Assembly (NCBI GenBank): GCA_023052935.1
Contig: CM041293.1
Coordinates: forward strand, 177,621,600 to 177,685,599
Direction: 5' to 3'
From: Piezodorus guildinii
Lineage: Eukaryota; Arthropoda; Insecta; Hemiptera; Pentatomidae
DNA length: 64,000 nucleotides
In this document: in pieces, positions 42,537 through 53,493 of the stretch
How positions within the stretch are numbered: the first letter of the stretch is position 1
Layout of the letters: each line of letters begins with the position of its first letter
Made by a program: the position numbers and the translations under genes
The notes under the pieces: generated by a model
The model's database searches: none
Told to the model about the DNA's origin: nothing
Seen by the model: only the letters and a program-made list of their open reading frames with translations

Positions 42537-43450
42537 TTAGGTTGTGTCACATGAAATGTCCGTTTTCATGGTAAAGGATTTTTATTAAAAATACGATATG
42601 AAAACAAGATAATTTTATTCGAAGTATTTACCTTCTTTTTCTACACATTTTTCCCAACTTGACACCAACTTTTTTATCCCCGAACTTAAAAACTCAGAAC
42701 TTTGAAGTGAAACAAAATCTGAAAACGCACTTTTCACTTGATCATCATTTTCAAAAAGTTTTCCTTTGATGAAGTTGTCTAAATTCCTGAACAGGTGGTA
42801 ATCTGTTGGAGACAAGTCGGGAGAATATGGTGGGTGCGGAAGAACTTCGTAGCCCAGTTCTTTCAATTTTTGCACGGTATGTTTTGAATCATGGGGTATT
42901 GCCGCTCAGTGAGATCATGAGGTACCCATGTATCGAGCTTTTTTACTTTCCCAATACTCTTTAAATGTCTGGAAACGGTAGATGCACTTGCATTTAGTTG
43001 TGCTGAGAGTCCTTTAACTGTTTGGTAGGGGTTTCCTTCTACTGTATGTTTGAGGACAGCATTGTCTATTACGGACGGAGGTCTTCCTCGGGGCAAGTTT
43101 TCCAAGTGGGTATCCCCAGCTGAAAACTTAGCAAACCAACAGTGAATGGTCTGTTCATTAACACTCCCTTCCCCAAACACCTTGCAAATATTTCTAGCGG
43201 CCTCAGCTGCTGAATGGCTGAGTTTAAACTCGTACAAAAATATTACTCGAAAATCGCATGTTTCCATGTTCATATTTGGAGGTATACTAAAAAGTGAGTA
43301 ATTGATTGGGAAGCTAATGTTTATAATACAAAGGTAGAGGATTAGTAACTTTAAATATGTAAACATTCGGAAGAAAACAACAGAGACCTGCAAAATCCTT
43401 TATGTATTTCAGAAACTATAAAAACGGACATTTCATGTGAAACAACCCAA
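42537..43450 (-). mobile_element. Mariner family M1, internally deleted copy C
   Basis: The left end is TTAGGTTGTGTCACATGAAA (42,537) and the right end TTTCATGTGAAACAACCCAA (43,450), with TA on both sides (42,535-42,536; 43,451-43,452). It is the best preserved of the three M1 copies. It occupies intron 5 of RasGRF, ending 72 bases before exon 6. Confidence 0.92.
42615..43273 (-). pseudogene. Mariner M1 transposase with central deletion
   Basis: Minus strand: MNMETCDFRVIFLYEFKLSH, then AARNICKVFGEGSVNEQTIH, CWFAKFSAGDTHLENLPRGR, SASTVSRHLKSIGKVKKLDT and WVPHDLTERQ. Here the frame changes at the deletion (near 42,880-42,905). The second part is KELGYEVLPHPPYSPDLSPT, then DYHLFRNLDNFIKGKLFEND and KCVEKEGKYFE. 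Both halves are otherwise open, so the deletion is the main lesion. Only the third catalytic Asp (in SPTDYH) remains. Confidence 0.88.
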
Positions 43451-43522
43451 TATTATATTTACAATATTTTAGTTTCACTTTACTTTCATGAAAATAGTTT
43501 TCTTCATCTCTTGTTATGTTAG

Positions 43523-43632
43523 TACGATAGAAGGAAGAGATGACATGCTCTCGGCCCTTCATCTTTTCGATCCTGAACGAAGAAGGAGTTCCGCATCGCC
43601 AAGAAGAACATCAGGTGCTAGTTCTGTTTCAG
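43523..43632 (+). CDS. RasGRF: RasGRF exon 6 (linker)
   Basis: The acceptor is TTGTTATGTTAG|TACG and the donor GTTTCAG|GTGATT. After Ile it reads TIEGRDDMLSALHLFDPERR, then RSSASPRRTSGASSVS with a split Gly. The SPRRTSGASSVSG text is shared with the linker of RasGRF proteins as I remember it. The basic Ser-rich composition suggests phosphorylation sites. Confidence 0.88.
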
Positions 43633-43769
43633 GTGATTTTATTTTCTCCATGCTTCAATTAATATTTATTTTATATATAGGTGATATATACATAATATAT
43701 ATATGGTCATGTGAATTAATCTTACTATTTTAGAAGGAGGTCAATCTTACTATGTCTAATTCAAGGAGG

Positions 43770-44793
43770 TTCATATAGAGCTAATCTCTACAGATGCTAT
43801 CATACGCTTCCCGAAAGTCGATGAAGAGGTGGTGGTGCGTTTGCATCTTATATTCCCTCACTCTTTCCAGTACGATCATGATTGAAAATATTTGATCAAT
43901 GTTGGATTTTCTCCTTGTAAAGCCTGCTTGATATGCGTCTATCTCACGCTCCGCGAATGGCATAATTTTCTAGTATAATATCCGGGAGAAGATTTTATGC
44001 GTGCATGGAAGTGAGGAGATTCCTCTGTATTTTCAAGAACATCTCTTTTTTTATGTATAGGATATAACACTACCCTTCCACTCATCTCAGATTTCCTCAA
44101 GTATCCACACCTTCATGATAATTCCATTCTTGTATTTAGTCAGCTCGTCACCACTGTATTTAAATATTTCAGCTGGTAGCTCATGTGGGCCAGGTGCTTT
44201 ATTATTATTTAAGGAAAGCAAGGCATTCTCTACATCTTCAAAATCAGGTTGTTCCAACTCTCCTTGGGGAATTTCTTGGTAACCTCTATCTCCAGCCATG
44301 TTCTCTCCCCGTAGTGAGCTGTATTGGTCCTTCCATCTATTCAGCACTTCCCTTTTTTCCTTAAGGAGGTTTCCATCTTGATCCTTGCAGGCGTTAACTC
44401 TAGGCTTGAAGGGTTTGCGGCCAGTGTTTACTTGCTGAAAGAACTTTCTTATTTCATTAAAACTTCTCATATTCTGTATTTCCTTCAGCTTCTAGTTTTC
44501 CCAGGCTTTTTTTCTTCCGCCTAAGTAAGAGCTTCTCCTCTCTTCTCTTTGTGCGGTATTCCGTAACAGCTCCCTTTGTATGTTGTCTCTGGACCATACG
44601 TCTATAGGTGCGATTTTTTTCCTCATTAACTCTACATCATTCTTCATCAAACCATGCTGTGGTCCTTATGAATTCTTCCTGTCCTAGTACTTCCTGGGTA
44701 ACACTTGCTAACACATTTTTGCATCCAGATCAGTGTTGGTCTATTAAATTTCCCTGCTAGGTCTCACACAGTTGTACTGGGATTTTCTTCCAG
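43770..44793 (-). mobile_element. Older RTE-like LINE relic, split by a younger RTE insertion
   Basis: Minus strand, several frames. WFDEEC-like and NRTYRRMVQRQHTKGAV text (near 44,580-44,660), then KKFFQQVNTGRKPFKPRVNA, DVENALLSLNNNKAPGPHEL and PAEIFKYSGDEL (44,100-44,440), then VLYPIHKK (about 44,060), then TRRKSNIDQIFS and HHLFIDFREAYDSICRD (43,781-43,930). This is the endonuclease-RT linker and front half of RT of an RTE-type element. It resumes beyond the younger insertion at about 47,467-47,640. Many frame breaks; inactive. Confidence 0.8.
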
Positions 44794-44806
44794 TAAAGTT
44801 CATAGA

Positions 44807-47453
44807 CTATATTTCAAGGGCGTTGGTTTAAAATCGCGTTTATAAACATTCATTCTCCCACCGAAGACAGTGATGATGAAGTAAAATGCGAATTTTATGA
44901 TAAACTAGAGTCGGTTTACGATAAATTACCGCGAAATTACATTAAGATAATACTAGGCGACGCGAACGCAAAGGTTGGAAGGGAAGAAGTATATCGTCCT
45001 ACAGTCGGTAAAGAAAGTTTGCACGAATATAGTAATGATAATGGGACCCGACTAATAAACTTTGCCATTTCGAAAAACCTAGTAATCAAAAGTACTACAT
45101 TTAAACATAAGGATATTCATAAGTATACGTGGACATCGCCGGATGGACAAACACAAAATCAAATCGATCATGTTTTAATACAAAACAGATGGCAAAGTAG
45201 CATAATTAACGTGAGATCGTATCGGGGTGCACAATGCGGTTCTGATCATGAATTAGTAATCGCGAAACTTCGACAAAAACTAAATACAAAAAAGAGAACA
45301 CCGAACTATATTCGTCCCGAGAATTTTGATTTAGTTAAATTGAACAACCTCGAAATTAGAAAACAGTTCGCGATAGAAGTAAAAAATCGGTTCGAAGCTT
45401 TGGAATCTTCAGACGAGGAACACAAAGATGTAAACAAAATATGGGAAGGGATCAAGGATAATATTAAAGAGGTCGGTAATTTATGTCTTGGAAAAATCGA
45501 AAATAAAAAGAACAAACCCTGGTTCGACAGGAATTGTAAAATATGTGCGAAAAAAGAAAAACCGCTAAACTGAATTCCTTAAATAATCCAAGCGATAATA
45601 ATGTGGCTTATTTTCGGTTAGTAAAGAATGAAACTTCAAAACTCTTGAAAAATAAGAAAAGAGAGTATCTTAAAGGCAAAATAATAGAAATAGAAAAACA
45701 CAGAAGCGAAAATAACGTAAGAGAGATGTACAAAGGTATAAACAAATCGCGTAAAAGATTTGAACCTCTATTGAATGCGGTTAAAGATGCAAATAACAAT
45801 ATAATTGCGGATCCTTCTGAGATATTAAATAAATTTAAACAACACTTTGACGGCATCTTAAATGCGGAAAATAATAATCAATCTCCTCTCTCTGAATATC
45901 AGAGCGCTGAACCATGGATAGACGCACCGAGTAAAGAGGAAGTCGAAATGGCGATAGGAAAATTAAAACGTTATAAGGCCGCAGGAAATGATAATATCAC
46001 GAGTGAATTAATCAAGGCGTGTGGAGAAGCGGGCGTTTCCAAAATACATTTTTTAGTTAAACAGATCTGGGAAACTGAAAAAATGCCCGAAGAATGGAAA
46101 GAATCAATACTTATTCCGATTCACAAAAAAGGACCGAGGTCGGATTGTAACAACTATCGTGGGATATCTCTTCTCCCAGTATGCTATAAAATATTCTCGT
46201 CAATTCTAACTAGTCGAATCACGGAATACGCTGAGGAAATTATCGGAGATTACCAATGTGGTTTTAGGCGGAATCGCTCGACTATTGACCAAATATTTTC
46301 CTTACGTCAAATATTAGAGAAAAAATTGGAATACAACGGTCTTGTCCATCAACTTTATATCGATTTTAAAAAGGCTTATGATTCAATAGACCGTCAGAAG
46401 CTATATAATATCATGATTGAACAGGGAATACCTAGAAAGTTAGTAAACCTAGTAGAGATGTGTTTGTCGGAAACATTCCATAAAGTTAGAATCGGTCATA
46501 ATTACTCCGAGAGATTTGAGGTTCGATCGGGTTTGAAACAGGGTGACTCCCTTTCACCTGTGTTATTTAATTTAGCTTTAGAATATGTCATAGAAAAGGT
46601 GATGTGTACCGAGAAAGGCTTAAATATGGGTGACAAGATTCCGGTTTTGGGGTATGCCGATGATCTGGTACTGCTAGGTGAAGACACGGAAACCATACAA
46701 CTAAATACAAGCGTGTTAATAAAAACTGGTAAAGAAATAGGACTCGAATTAAATACCGATAAGACGAAGTATATGATTAGTAGCAGAAACGGTGTCGATC
46801 TTGGTGATATTGATGTATCAGGTCATACTTTTGAACACGTAGAGAAATTCAAGTATTTAGGTTCAATTATAACTAGAAAAAATGAAATCCAGGAAGAAAT
46901 AAAGTCCCGGTTAAAGGTGGGAAATGCGTGTTATTATTCAGTTGCTAAGTTACTTAGTTCGCGGCTTTTATCTAAAAACTTAAAGATTAGAATTTATAAA
47001 ACTATTATTCTTCCAACGGTTCTTTACGGATGTGAAACGTGGCCGCTTACTTTGAAGGATGAACAACGGCTTAAGGTTTTCGAAAATAAGGTATTGCGTA
47101 AAATATTTGGTCCAAAGAGAGATGAGGCCACTGGGGAGTTTAGAAGGTTGCACAACGCGGAATTGCGGAACTTGCATCCTGTGAATATAATTGAGCTGAT
47201 TGCATCGCGGAGACTCAAATGGGCAAGTAAAGTTGTTGGGCTCGATGACGAGCGGATTCCGAGAAAGTTGGTATTTGCTGATCCGACTGGTAGGCGTCCG
47301 AAAGGTAGGCCGAAGCGGAGATGGGAGGATTGCGTTAAGGCTGATCTCGGGGGCTTGGGCTTGAATGGTGAACATTGGACGAGTCTCTGTAGCCGGAATT
47401 TGGTGGTATTGGCATCGAACCTTCGGGTTCGCTAAGCCTATTATTATTATTAT
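44807..47453 (+). mobile_element. RTE-type LINE, 5'-truncated copy with 13-bp target-site duplication
   Basis: It is flanked by TAAAGTTCATAGA (44,794-44,806 and 47,454-47,466). It starts at the position equivalent to 22,756 of the full-length copy and ends in the same GCCTATT plus ATT repeat. Line-by-line reading shows only scattered substitutions against the full-length copy. It is inserted into an older, oppositely oriented RTE relic. Confidence 0.95.
44809..47435 (+). pseudogene. RTE endonuclease/RT, truncated, one frameshift
   Basis: It lacks the first about 127 codons, including TWNVRSL and the metal-binding Glu of LQEVRW. It is open from 44,809 to about 45,540 (GDANAKVG, SDHELV retained). 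Loss of one base at about 45,538 (TTGTAAAATATG against TTGTCAAAATATG in the full-length copy) shifts the frame, so the first frame stops at 45,573. The second frame is open from before 45,543 to the stop at 47,435, with YADDLVLLGE and the complete carboxy tail including GRRPKGRPKRRWEDCV. No other stop was seen. Confidence 0.92.
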
Positions 47454-47466
47454 TAAAGTTCATAGA

Positions 47467-47640
47467 ACATTGAGGAATCATCAGAGGAAAATCTTTCCAC
47501 GACCTTCTTACCCTTCCAGGCTTAAGTCTCTCTCACATAACTTTTTGAACAAACATTGAACTGTGAACTCACCAATACTACCCTCATTCTAATTTTCATG
47601 TCATACTTTTCTGATATTTCTAGCCTTTTGGGGCCTGTTC
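47467..47640 (-). mobile_element. Remainder of the older RTE-like relic
   Basis: It follows the right target-site duplication. The text is non-repetitive and slightly less AT-rich (TGTGAACTCACCAATACTAC; CTTTTGGGGCCTGTTCTGTC) and continues the sequence interrupted at 44,793. No clear motif was read, so the outer limit is uncertain. Confidence 0.5.
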
Positions 47641-48157
47641 TGTCAGAGTTTAATCTCGTAAAATGAAATTATACAAAAATCACACTTCAATATCTTGTTA
47701 AAGAATGAATTATTTGCAAGATTTTATTTTGGTAAAGAATTAATATCATTCAAATGAATAATCTAGCAAATGTAAACAGTTTATTTTATAGATGGGTACT
47801 TGAAGAAAGCCTACAGTCCTGCATTATTTTCTAGACTATCCAATATTATTGATAATTCAATTTATTCTATATTCTCTTCTTAACTTGACCAGGTTTTGTT
47901 TCTCTTAAAACTGAATATTTCTCAAAATAGATGACTAAACTCATCAGTTGCAGTTATATTTCTCTACAATACACAGTCAGGTTTGTAATATCGAGTGGTA
48001 TATGTTATTGCAGAACTCAAAGAATAATACAAATAACATGATTTATCAAAGATTGTGAGTGGCCTTTTCAATGAATTAATCAAATCAATATATACAGATT
48101 GTACACAGTAGCCATTATAATAAATAATAAATCTTGTATTTTTTTTTCATGGCATAG

Positions 48158-48250
48158 GTTACTGTTCCGAAGCAAGTGACAGGGATCGCAGCCACAGTTA
48201 CGATTCACAAGGGTTTCCTAGAAGTCACTGGCGAGGAAGTTACAGGAAAT
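48158..48250 (+). CDS. RasGRF: RasGRF exon 7 (linker)
   Basis: The acceptor is CATGGCATAG|GTTAC and the donor GGAAAT|GTTAGT. After Gly it reads YCSEASDRDRSHSYDSQGFP, then RSHWRGSYRK with the last T of the exon completing Tyr in exon 8. The donor GTTAGT is weak, and a LINE insertion begins within 15 bases of it. Confidence 0.8.
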
Positions 48251-48264
48251 GTTAGTATAATCAA

Positions 48265-48838
48265 TTTTTTTTAAAATTTATTTATTGTAATTTACAACTG
48301 TATTAAACAACACAATGAGTAAATATGCAGAATGAGGAAAAGTCATGAAAATGTCTTGAGAAAGAACTACCCAGTGGTAGCACTTCACTAACTATTTTAA
48401 GGCAATAGGTCCTGAGACCCCTTCTTTTCAATTGCCTCGGAGGGTTATCAGGGATAACTAAGGTAGATAAATTACGGGCAAGTGGGTTTGTGTGGGCAGG
48501 GAGTTTAGAATGAATAGATGTGTATCTATCACGGGCTATGCCTGTATCAAATGGGATGTTTAGCTCATTATGGAGGAGTTGATTTGTCACGAAATAAGGG
48601 GCATTCAGGATTTTGCGAAGGATTTTGGATTGTAAGAACTGGATGCGGGAGGAATTAGATGGTTTAGTGGAGCCCCATAGCTCGATTCCATATGTCCAAA
48701 TAGGTCTGATAATAGTGATGTAAATGAGTCTTTTGTAATATACTGGAATTTTTGTACGTTTGTCTAGAAAGTTTTGTAGTAATCGGTATCTTCGAGCAGT
48801 TTCTTGTCATTCCACTCTTGTGTGAGGGTATAATCAAA
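48265..48838 (-). mobile_element. Jockey-type LINE 3' end next to a splice donor
   Basis: It is flanked by TATAATCAA (48,256-48,264 and 48,839-48,847). The tail is T-rich on the plus strand. Minus-strand text includes YGIELWGSTKPSNSSRIQ, SKILRKILN, FVTNQLLHNELNIPFDTGIA, RDRYTSIHSKLPAHTNPLA and NLSTLVIPDNPPRQLKRRG, the usual carboxy tail of a jockey-type polyprotein, followed by a 3' UTR shared with 11.5 and 16.2 kb. 5'-truncated; one frame change in the RT tail. Confidence 0.88.
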
Positions 48839-48909
48839 TTTAAATCGGCTTTACTAATTTGAAATTGAGTCTTGAATAATTAAATATTTTGATTTATTTA
48901 TTTTTTTAG

Positions 48910-49074
48910 ATGAAGAAGAACATATGGGCCTAATTAAGGAAACTGGATCAAAAGATGCTGGAATAAAATTGGAAATCAGACGAAAGGTCAGTATAAGAGT
49001 TGATCAGCCCGACCCATCACACCTGGCCATTCCAGAGGCTATCGCTGGTTCTTCAAGTGCGGAAACAATAACAG
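48910..49074 (+). CDS. RasGRF: RasGRF exon 8 (linker)
   Basis: The acceptor is TATTTTTTTAG|ATGAAG and the donor ATAACAG|GTAATG. It reads (Y)EEEHMGLIKETGSKDAGI, then KLEIRRKVSIRVDQPDPSHL and AIPEAIAGSSSAETIT, ending with a split codon G|CT (Ala). The phase fits both neighbours. No domain. A minor in-frame ATG is present but is not a start. Confidence 0.82.
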
Positions 49075-49879
49075 GTAATGATCTAAAACCTTTATTAAAA
49101 TAAAAGAGCAAAAGCTCCAAAATAGATATAAAATAAGAGAAAACATACAAGCTGTTAATATTTTGCCAGTTATGGCATCTTCAGGACCAATAGGAAAGAC
49201 ATTTGTATTAAAAAAAACTATGTACAACATTGTTTTACAGTGTTTGATAACTTCTCTGGACATTTTGAGGTGAAACAAATAGTTTTCTAATTGCTTGATA
49301 CGATTCATCTTTGGAATCTCCAGGGACAATTCTGTCCCCACTTCTTTATCCTTATAGTGGCCTTATCCTTCCTACTGTCACAAATGAAGAGTCCACGGAA
49401 GAAACGGGGAGAGTCAATTTTTTTTTCCGAATTCCAGTTATCTACATAATTGTTTGTCTAGTTGAGTAGAATATCTTGGTGAAAAGAAATAGTCAGAAAA
49501 GATTGTAGCGTGCTAGGGCGCGGTTATTGCCGAAATCCCCAAATACTGAAATTTGCGCCAGACAAAAAAAGACGGACTATGTCAAACCTGTTCTCCAGAC
49601 AAGGGACCCTATCAATGAGTCTGGGCAGGTAAAATTATAATACAAATAAAATGTGCTGTAAATAGAACATAATAAATTATCATGAAACATATAAAATAAA
49701 TTGAGGAAAATATATATATGAAAAAATTCAAACAAACCTAAATACAAAATTTATTGAAGTTAAAGTATGAAAATGAAGGTATATCTAAATATATATAAGT
49801 ATAGCTATATATTGAACAAAACATAAAACTTTTTCAATAGTTAAATAGAATCTATAAAATAGAATCATCATCATCATCG
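49075..49879. other. Intron sequence with one exon-like block
   Basis: 49,517-49,628 is GC-richer than its flanks. It has an AG before it (GTGCTAG|GGCGCGG) and GGGCAG|GTAAAA after it, and is open in the phase set by exon 8 (RGYCRNPQILKFAPDKKRRT). Its end phase does not join to exon 9, so it is not counted as an exon. Confidence 0.35.
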
Positions 49880-50812
49880 ATGGCGCTACAACTCGTGAAG
49901 AGTCAAGGCCTCCCTTAGTCTGAGCCGCCAGTCTTGTCTGTTTTGTGCTGCTGCTCTCCAATTTCTGATCCCCAGCTTGTTCCGTGCATCTGCCCCCACA
50001 CAATCCTCCCACCCCAAACGAGGTCTGCCAACTTTTCTGGTCCCATAAATCTTTTCCTCAAGGAGTTTTTTGGGTATTTCATTACTGTTCATTCTAGCAA
50101 CATGCCCGGCCCATCTCAGGCGCCGGTTCATTTTATAAAATGAAATACGTCACGGTCGTCAAAGATCCTCATGAGCTCTACATTTTTCCTCATTCTCCAG
50201 GTACCGTTCTCATACACTGGTCCCAGAATCCTTCTTAAGATTTTCCTTTTGAATCTTAATAGGGATGATTCTTGGGCTTTTGTCATCGTCCAGCACTCCG
50301 ACGAATATGTGAGAACCGGTCTAATCAATGTTTTATATATTCTCATCTTCGTTGTTCTGGAGAGAGAATTGCTCCTTAGATGTTTGAGAAGTCCGTAGTA
50401 GCAACTATTGGCCGCTAAAATCCGACGCTGTATCTCTGGTTGCTTATTATTTCCTGAGTTTAGCTGTGTTCCGAGATAAATGAATTCCTCTAAACAGTCA
50501 AAGCTGAAATCCCCTATTTTTACAACTCCTCCTACATGCTCTCCTGTGTTAGGATTGCAGACCATGTACTTTGTTTTCTTCTCATTCACCAGTAGTCCAA
50601 GTTTAGCAGTTTCTTTTTGGAGATTCATAAAGGCACTCTTCATGCTAGAGAAATTGCGTCCAATAATATCTAGATCATCAGCATAGGCTAAGATTTGGCA
50701 TGATTTGTTGTCCCTCCTACCTGGATTCCCGACTTTCTGATTGCGCATTCTAAAGCAATATTGAATAGCAGGCATGCTAAGCAATCACCTTGTCTGAGGC
50801 CCTTATAACTGT
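49880..50812 (-). mobile_element. RTE-like LINE 3' part with (ATG)n tail
   Basis: It is 5'-truncated at the QGD motif (YKGLRQGDCLACLLFNIALE near 50,750-50,810, one frameshift near 50,720). The text runs ILAYADDLDIIGRNFSSMKS (about 50,640-50,690), VNEKKTKYMVCNPNTGEHVG, CLEEFIYLGTQLNSGNNKQP, YKTLIRPVLTYSSECWTMTK, RRILGPVYENGTWRMRKN, then RLRWAGHVARMNSNEIPKKL and RPRLGWEDCVGADARNK to a stop near 49,886. It ends in GATGATGATGATGATT. It is a different family from the full-length RTE at 22 kb. Confidence 0.9.
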
Positions 50813-52019
50813 GAAAAAATAAAATAGAATAGAATAATTAAATCGACAAAAACACAATGCGAATCTAAATTAATGTAACTAAAACTAAACTATAGTCCAT
50901 AAATAAAACGGTTGGCGCCTTAAGTGCTTAACAGCGGACGCAGAGAAAAATAAACATTGACTGACCTGTTACCAGCATTGATGGCGATATTGTACAGGCC
51001 GTTGACGGCAGCTTCTTCATAAAAGAACCAAGCGATGCGTCCTTCTCGGAGTCGTGAGACCAACAGCATTAAAGACGGGAGCCAGAGAAGAAATATTAAG
51101 ATAAGCAAGTTCTTTAGTCTCCGCTCTCGTCAATAACAAAATCAATGTAACCTTTTTACTTATTATGTGCTATTATATTTTAAATTATAAACAAATAAAA
51201 GAAACAGCTGTGAATTCACCTGCCCAAGGTATATAACAAATACGAAACTACAATTATAAAACAAAATAATCTAAAACTCAACAAAGATGATATTTGGTTG
51301 GTAACAAGCAATGGAAAGAACCACTTTTTCGGAAGAAAGGGGGAATGTCCACGCGTAAAAACCTAGAATGGGTGAGAGCCATGAGGATCATGGGAAGAAA
51401 ATGTTATGTTTGTAAAACTTTTTTCAACTGTTAATAAGATTTATTATTATATTTGTAAGTTTAAATTATTATTTTTTTGTTTGTTAAATAATTCAATCAA
51501 TCAAGACCATTGGTCATTACAAAAAAAATAATTATTGCAATTGTGTAAATCTTAAAGTAGTATATCAAAATATTGTATGGATTGTGTATTAATATCACCA
51601 TTTCATAAATAAAACAGAGAAAAAAAGGGGAGTGTCCAGAACTATCCCCCTTCCTTTTATATTTAATTTTTTTTTTTTTTTACTAAAACATTTTATATTT
51701 AGAGCGTGCTTTGTCTGTTTCGGGCAAATTTATTATTTTGTCAGGGAAAATGATATATACAAAAATTGAAAAAAAAAAAATGATAAAACATACTCAAGTA
51801 ATGAAATAAATATATATTTTTTTATTTGTTAAAGATATACATCTTGTACAAATTTGGTTATACATTTCCAAATTTACCACACACACTCATTAATATTGAA
51901 TTTCTCATCTTACTAGTTATTCAATGATAAATAATATACAAAAACAATAGCAAAAAATTAAAAAACAATAAAGAAAATCATCATAAACAAAGATACTAAG
52001 CGAAATTATATCACATCAC
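50813..52019. other. Mixed AT-rich intron DNA with an exon-like block on the minus strand
   Basis: 50,966-51,125 is GC-richer. On the minus strand it ends GGTAACAG|GTCAGT, a plausible donor, and is open as LMLLVSRLREGRIAWFFYEE, then AAVNGLYNIAINAGNR. No family recognised. The rest (51,140-52,019) is AT-rich with poly(T) and poly(A) runs and probably holds the 3' UTR of the LINE at 52.0 kb. Confidence 0.35.
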
Positions 52020-52769
52020 TTAATTGGTGTGTGGGTCATCACTATTTAACGGGTATAAAGTTCTGCACACTGACACTAAAAAGATGTAAATTGTATTAAG
52101 TTTTTGTAGGCAGTTAATTTGGAGTATATTTTCAATGTTCTGTTGATCACTATGTTCGGATAATAAGGGTCTTAAATATTTTTCTCTGTCTTCAATAAGC
52201 TTTTCACATTGGAGAAGAATATGGAATAGGCTATTTGTAATAAATTGGTTACAAAATAGGCAGTTTTCTTGTGATTTAAAGCTGAAAGTTTTCTGTTTCA
52301 CATAAAGGTTGACTAATTTAGGGTTTGAAACCCTCAACTGGCTCACCAATATTATTTTATTTAGGCTGGTTCTATATGTCAAATAGGTCTCTGGGCTATC
52401 AATATTAAAACTGGAAAAAAATCTATACATGGGGTTGTAACTAGAGATCACGGATCGATGAATATCTGTAGAGATGGTATGATTTTTCAACTTTTCCAAT
52501 ATTCCATCTTTATGCTTTAACAATCCAGCTGGTTTTATATTGTCAAATTTCTCCCTACAACCACAATGAGCAGTCATTTCTCTCACTTGAGTGACCCAAT
52601 TAAAGTTTATATCAGGATTCTTTGTACAAGTAATGAAATATCCAAACCTAAAAATTTGATTTTCTTGGAAAGCACTCCAAATGAAAACCCCCCTTTCTTT
52701 CATAGACTCTTCAAATACTTCCTGGCATCCTTCCTTAAGCAAGTTATCCATTCGTCCATCACATCTCAT
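52020..52769 (-). pseudogene. LINE polyprotein C-terminus (5'-truncated)
   Basis: The 249-codon minus-strand frame reads SSYNPMYRFFSSFNIDSPET, then TSLNKIILVSQLRVSNPKLV and, near the end, CLFCNQFITNSLFHILLQCE, a C-x2-C-x9-H-x4-C zinc motif at the position typical of I-, R1- and jockey-like LINEs. The N-terminal part (GYFITCTKNPDINFNWVTQV) is unassigned. No RT catalytic motif is included, so it is a truncated insertion. It is a different family from the LINE tails at 3.7 and 59.4 kb. Confidence 0.7.
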
Positions 52770-53493
52770 ATCTTATTTTTCCAAACCTCGATCCATTTCT
52801 GCAAGACCCGTATGTAGCCTTCTGATTCATATATAATACCCTATCAAATCATAGCTTTCATAATCTGATCCTCCTTCATAAGGAAATCTATTCCTTCATA
52901 TATTTGTTACACTAGTACTCGTCTGACCTTTAAATTACTTCCTAATCAATTTCTTAAGAATCCTGACTAGATTCAGTTTTTAATTAAAATTTGTAAATAA
53001 AAAAAAACACATACAGCATAGGAGTGATTATTAATTTTATATTATTTTTTGTGAAGTTAGAATGATTGACTGTATGTATATATAGGGGAGAAGTTAATTC
53101 CAGGTGCAGTAAAAGAAACACTTAATTAAGTAAAAAAATAATTTACTCGTGCCTACGTTTCGGTCTAAATTTCAGGTCTTCTTAAGGGAAAATAAAACAA
53201 AAGATAACAACTAGTTATGGAATACAATACATAAAGATGATAAGAAAAAGGAATTGTACTGTAAATTAGAAACAAAATAAAACAATAGTTATGATAGTTA
53301 ACAATTATTATAATAATTAGAAGCAAAAGGGCTGAAGAAAAATTTAATCATTTAATAAAAGGTAAATAATAAGATATCGTGTGGAAAAAAAAATTAAAAA
53401 GTTACATATTATAATAACATATAAATAAGTTACATATTGTAATAAATTGCATTTTATAATTATATTGAGGGTGTATAGTCGACTGTAGAAACT

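Noticed and set aside
51340..51365. Polypurine tract followed by TGTCCACG, like the border of an LTR
   Set aside because: No second LTR, primer-binding site or internal LTR-retrotransposon coding region nearby.
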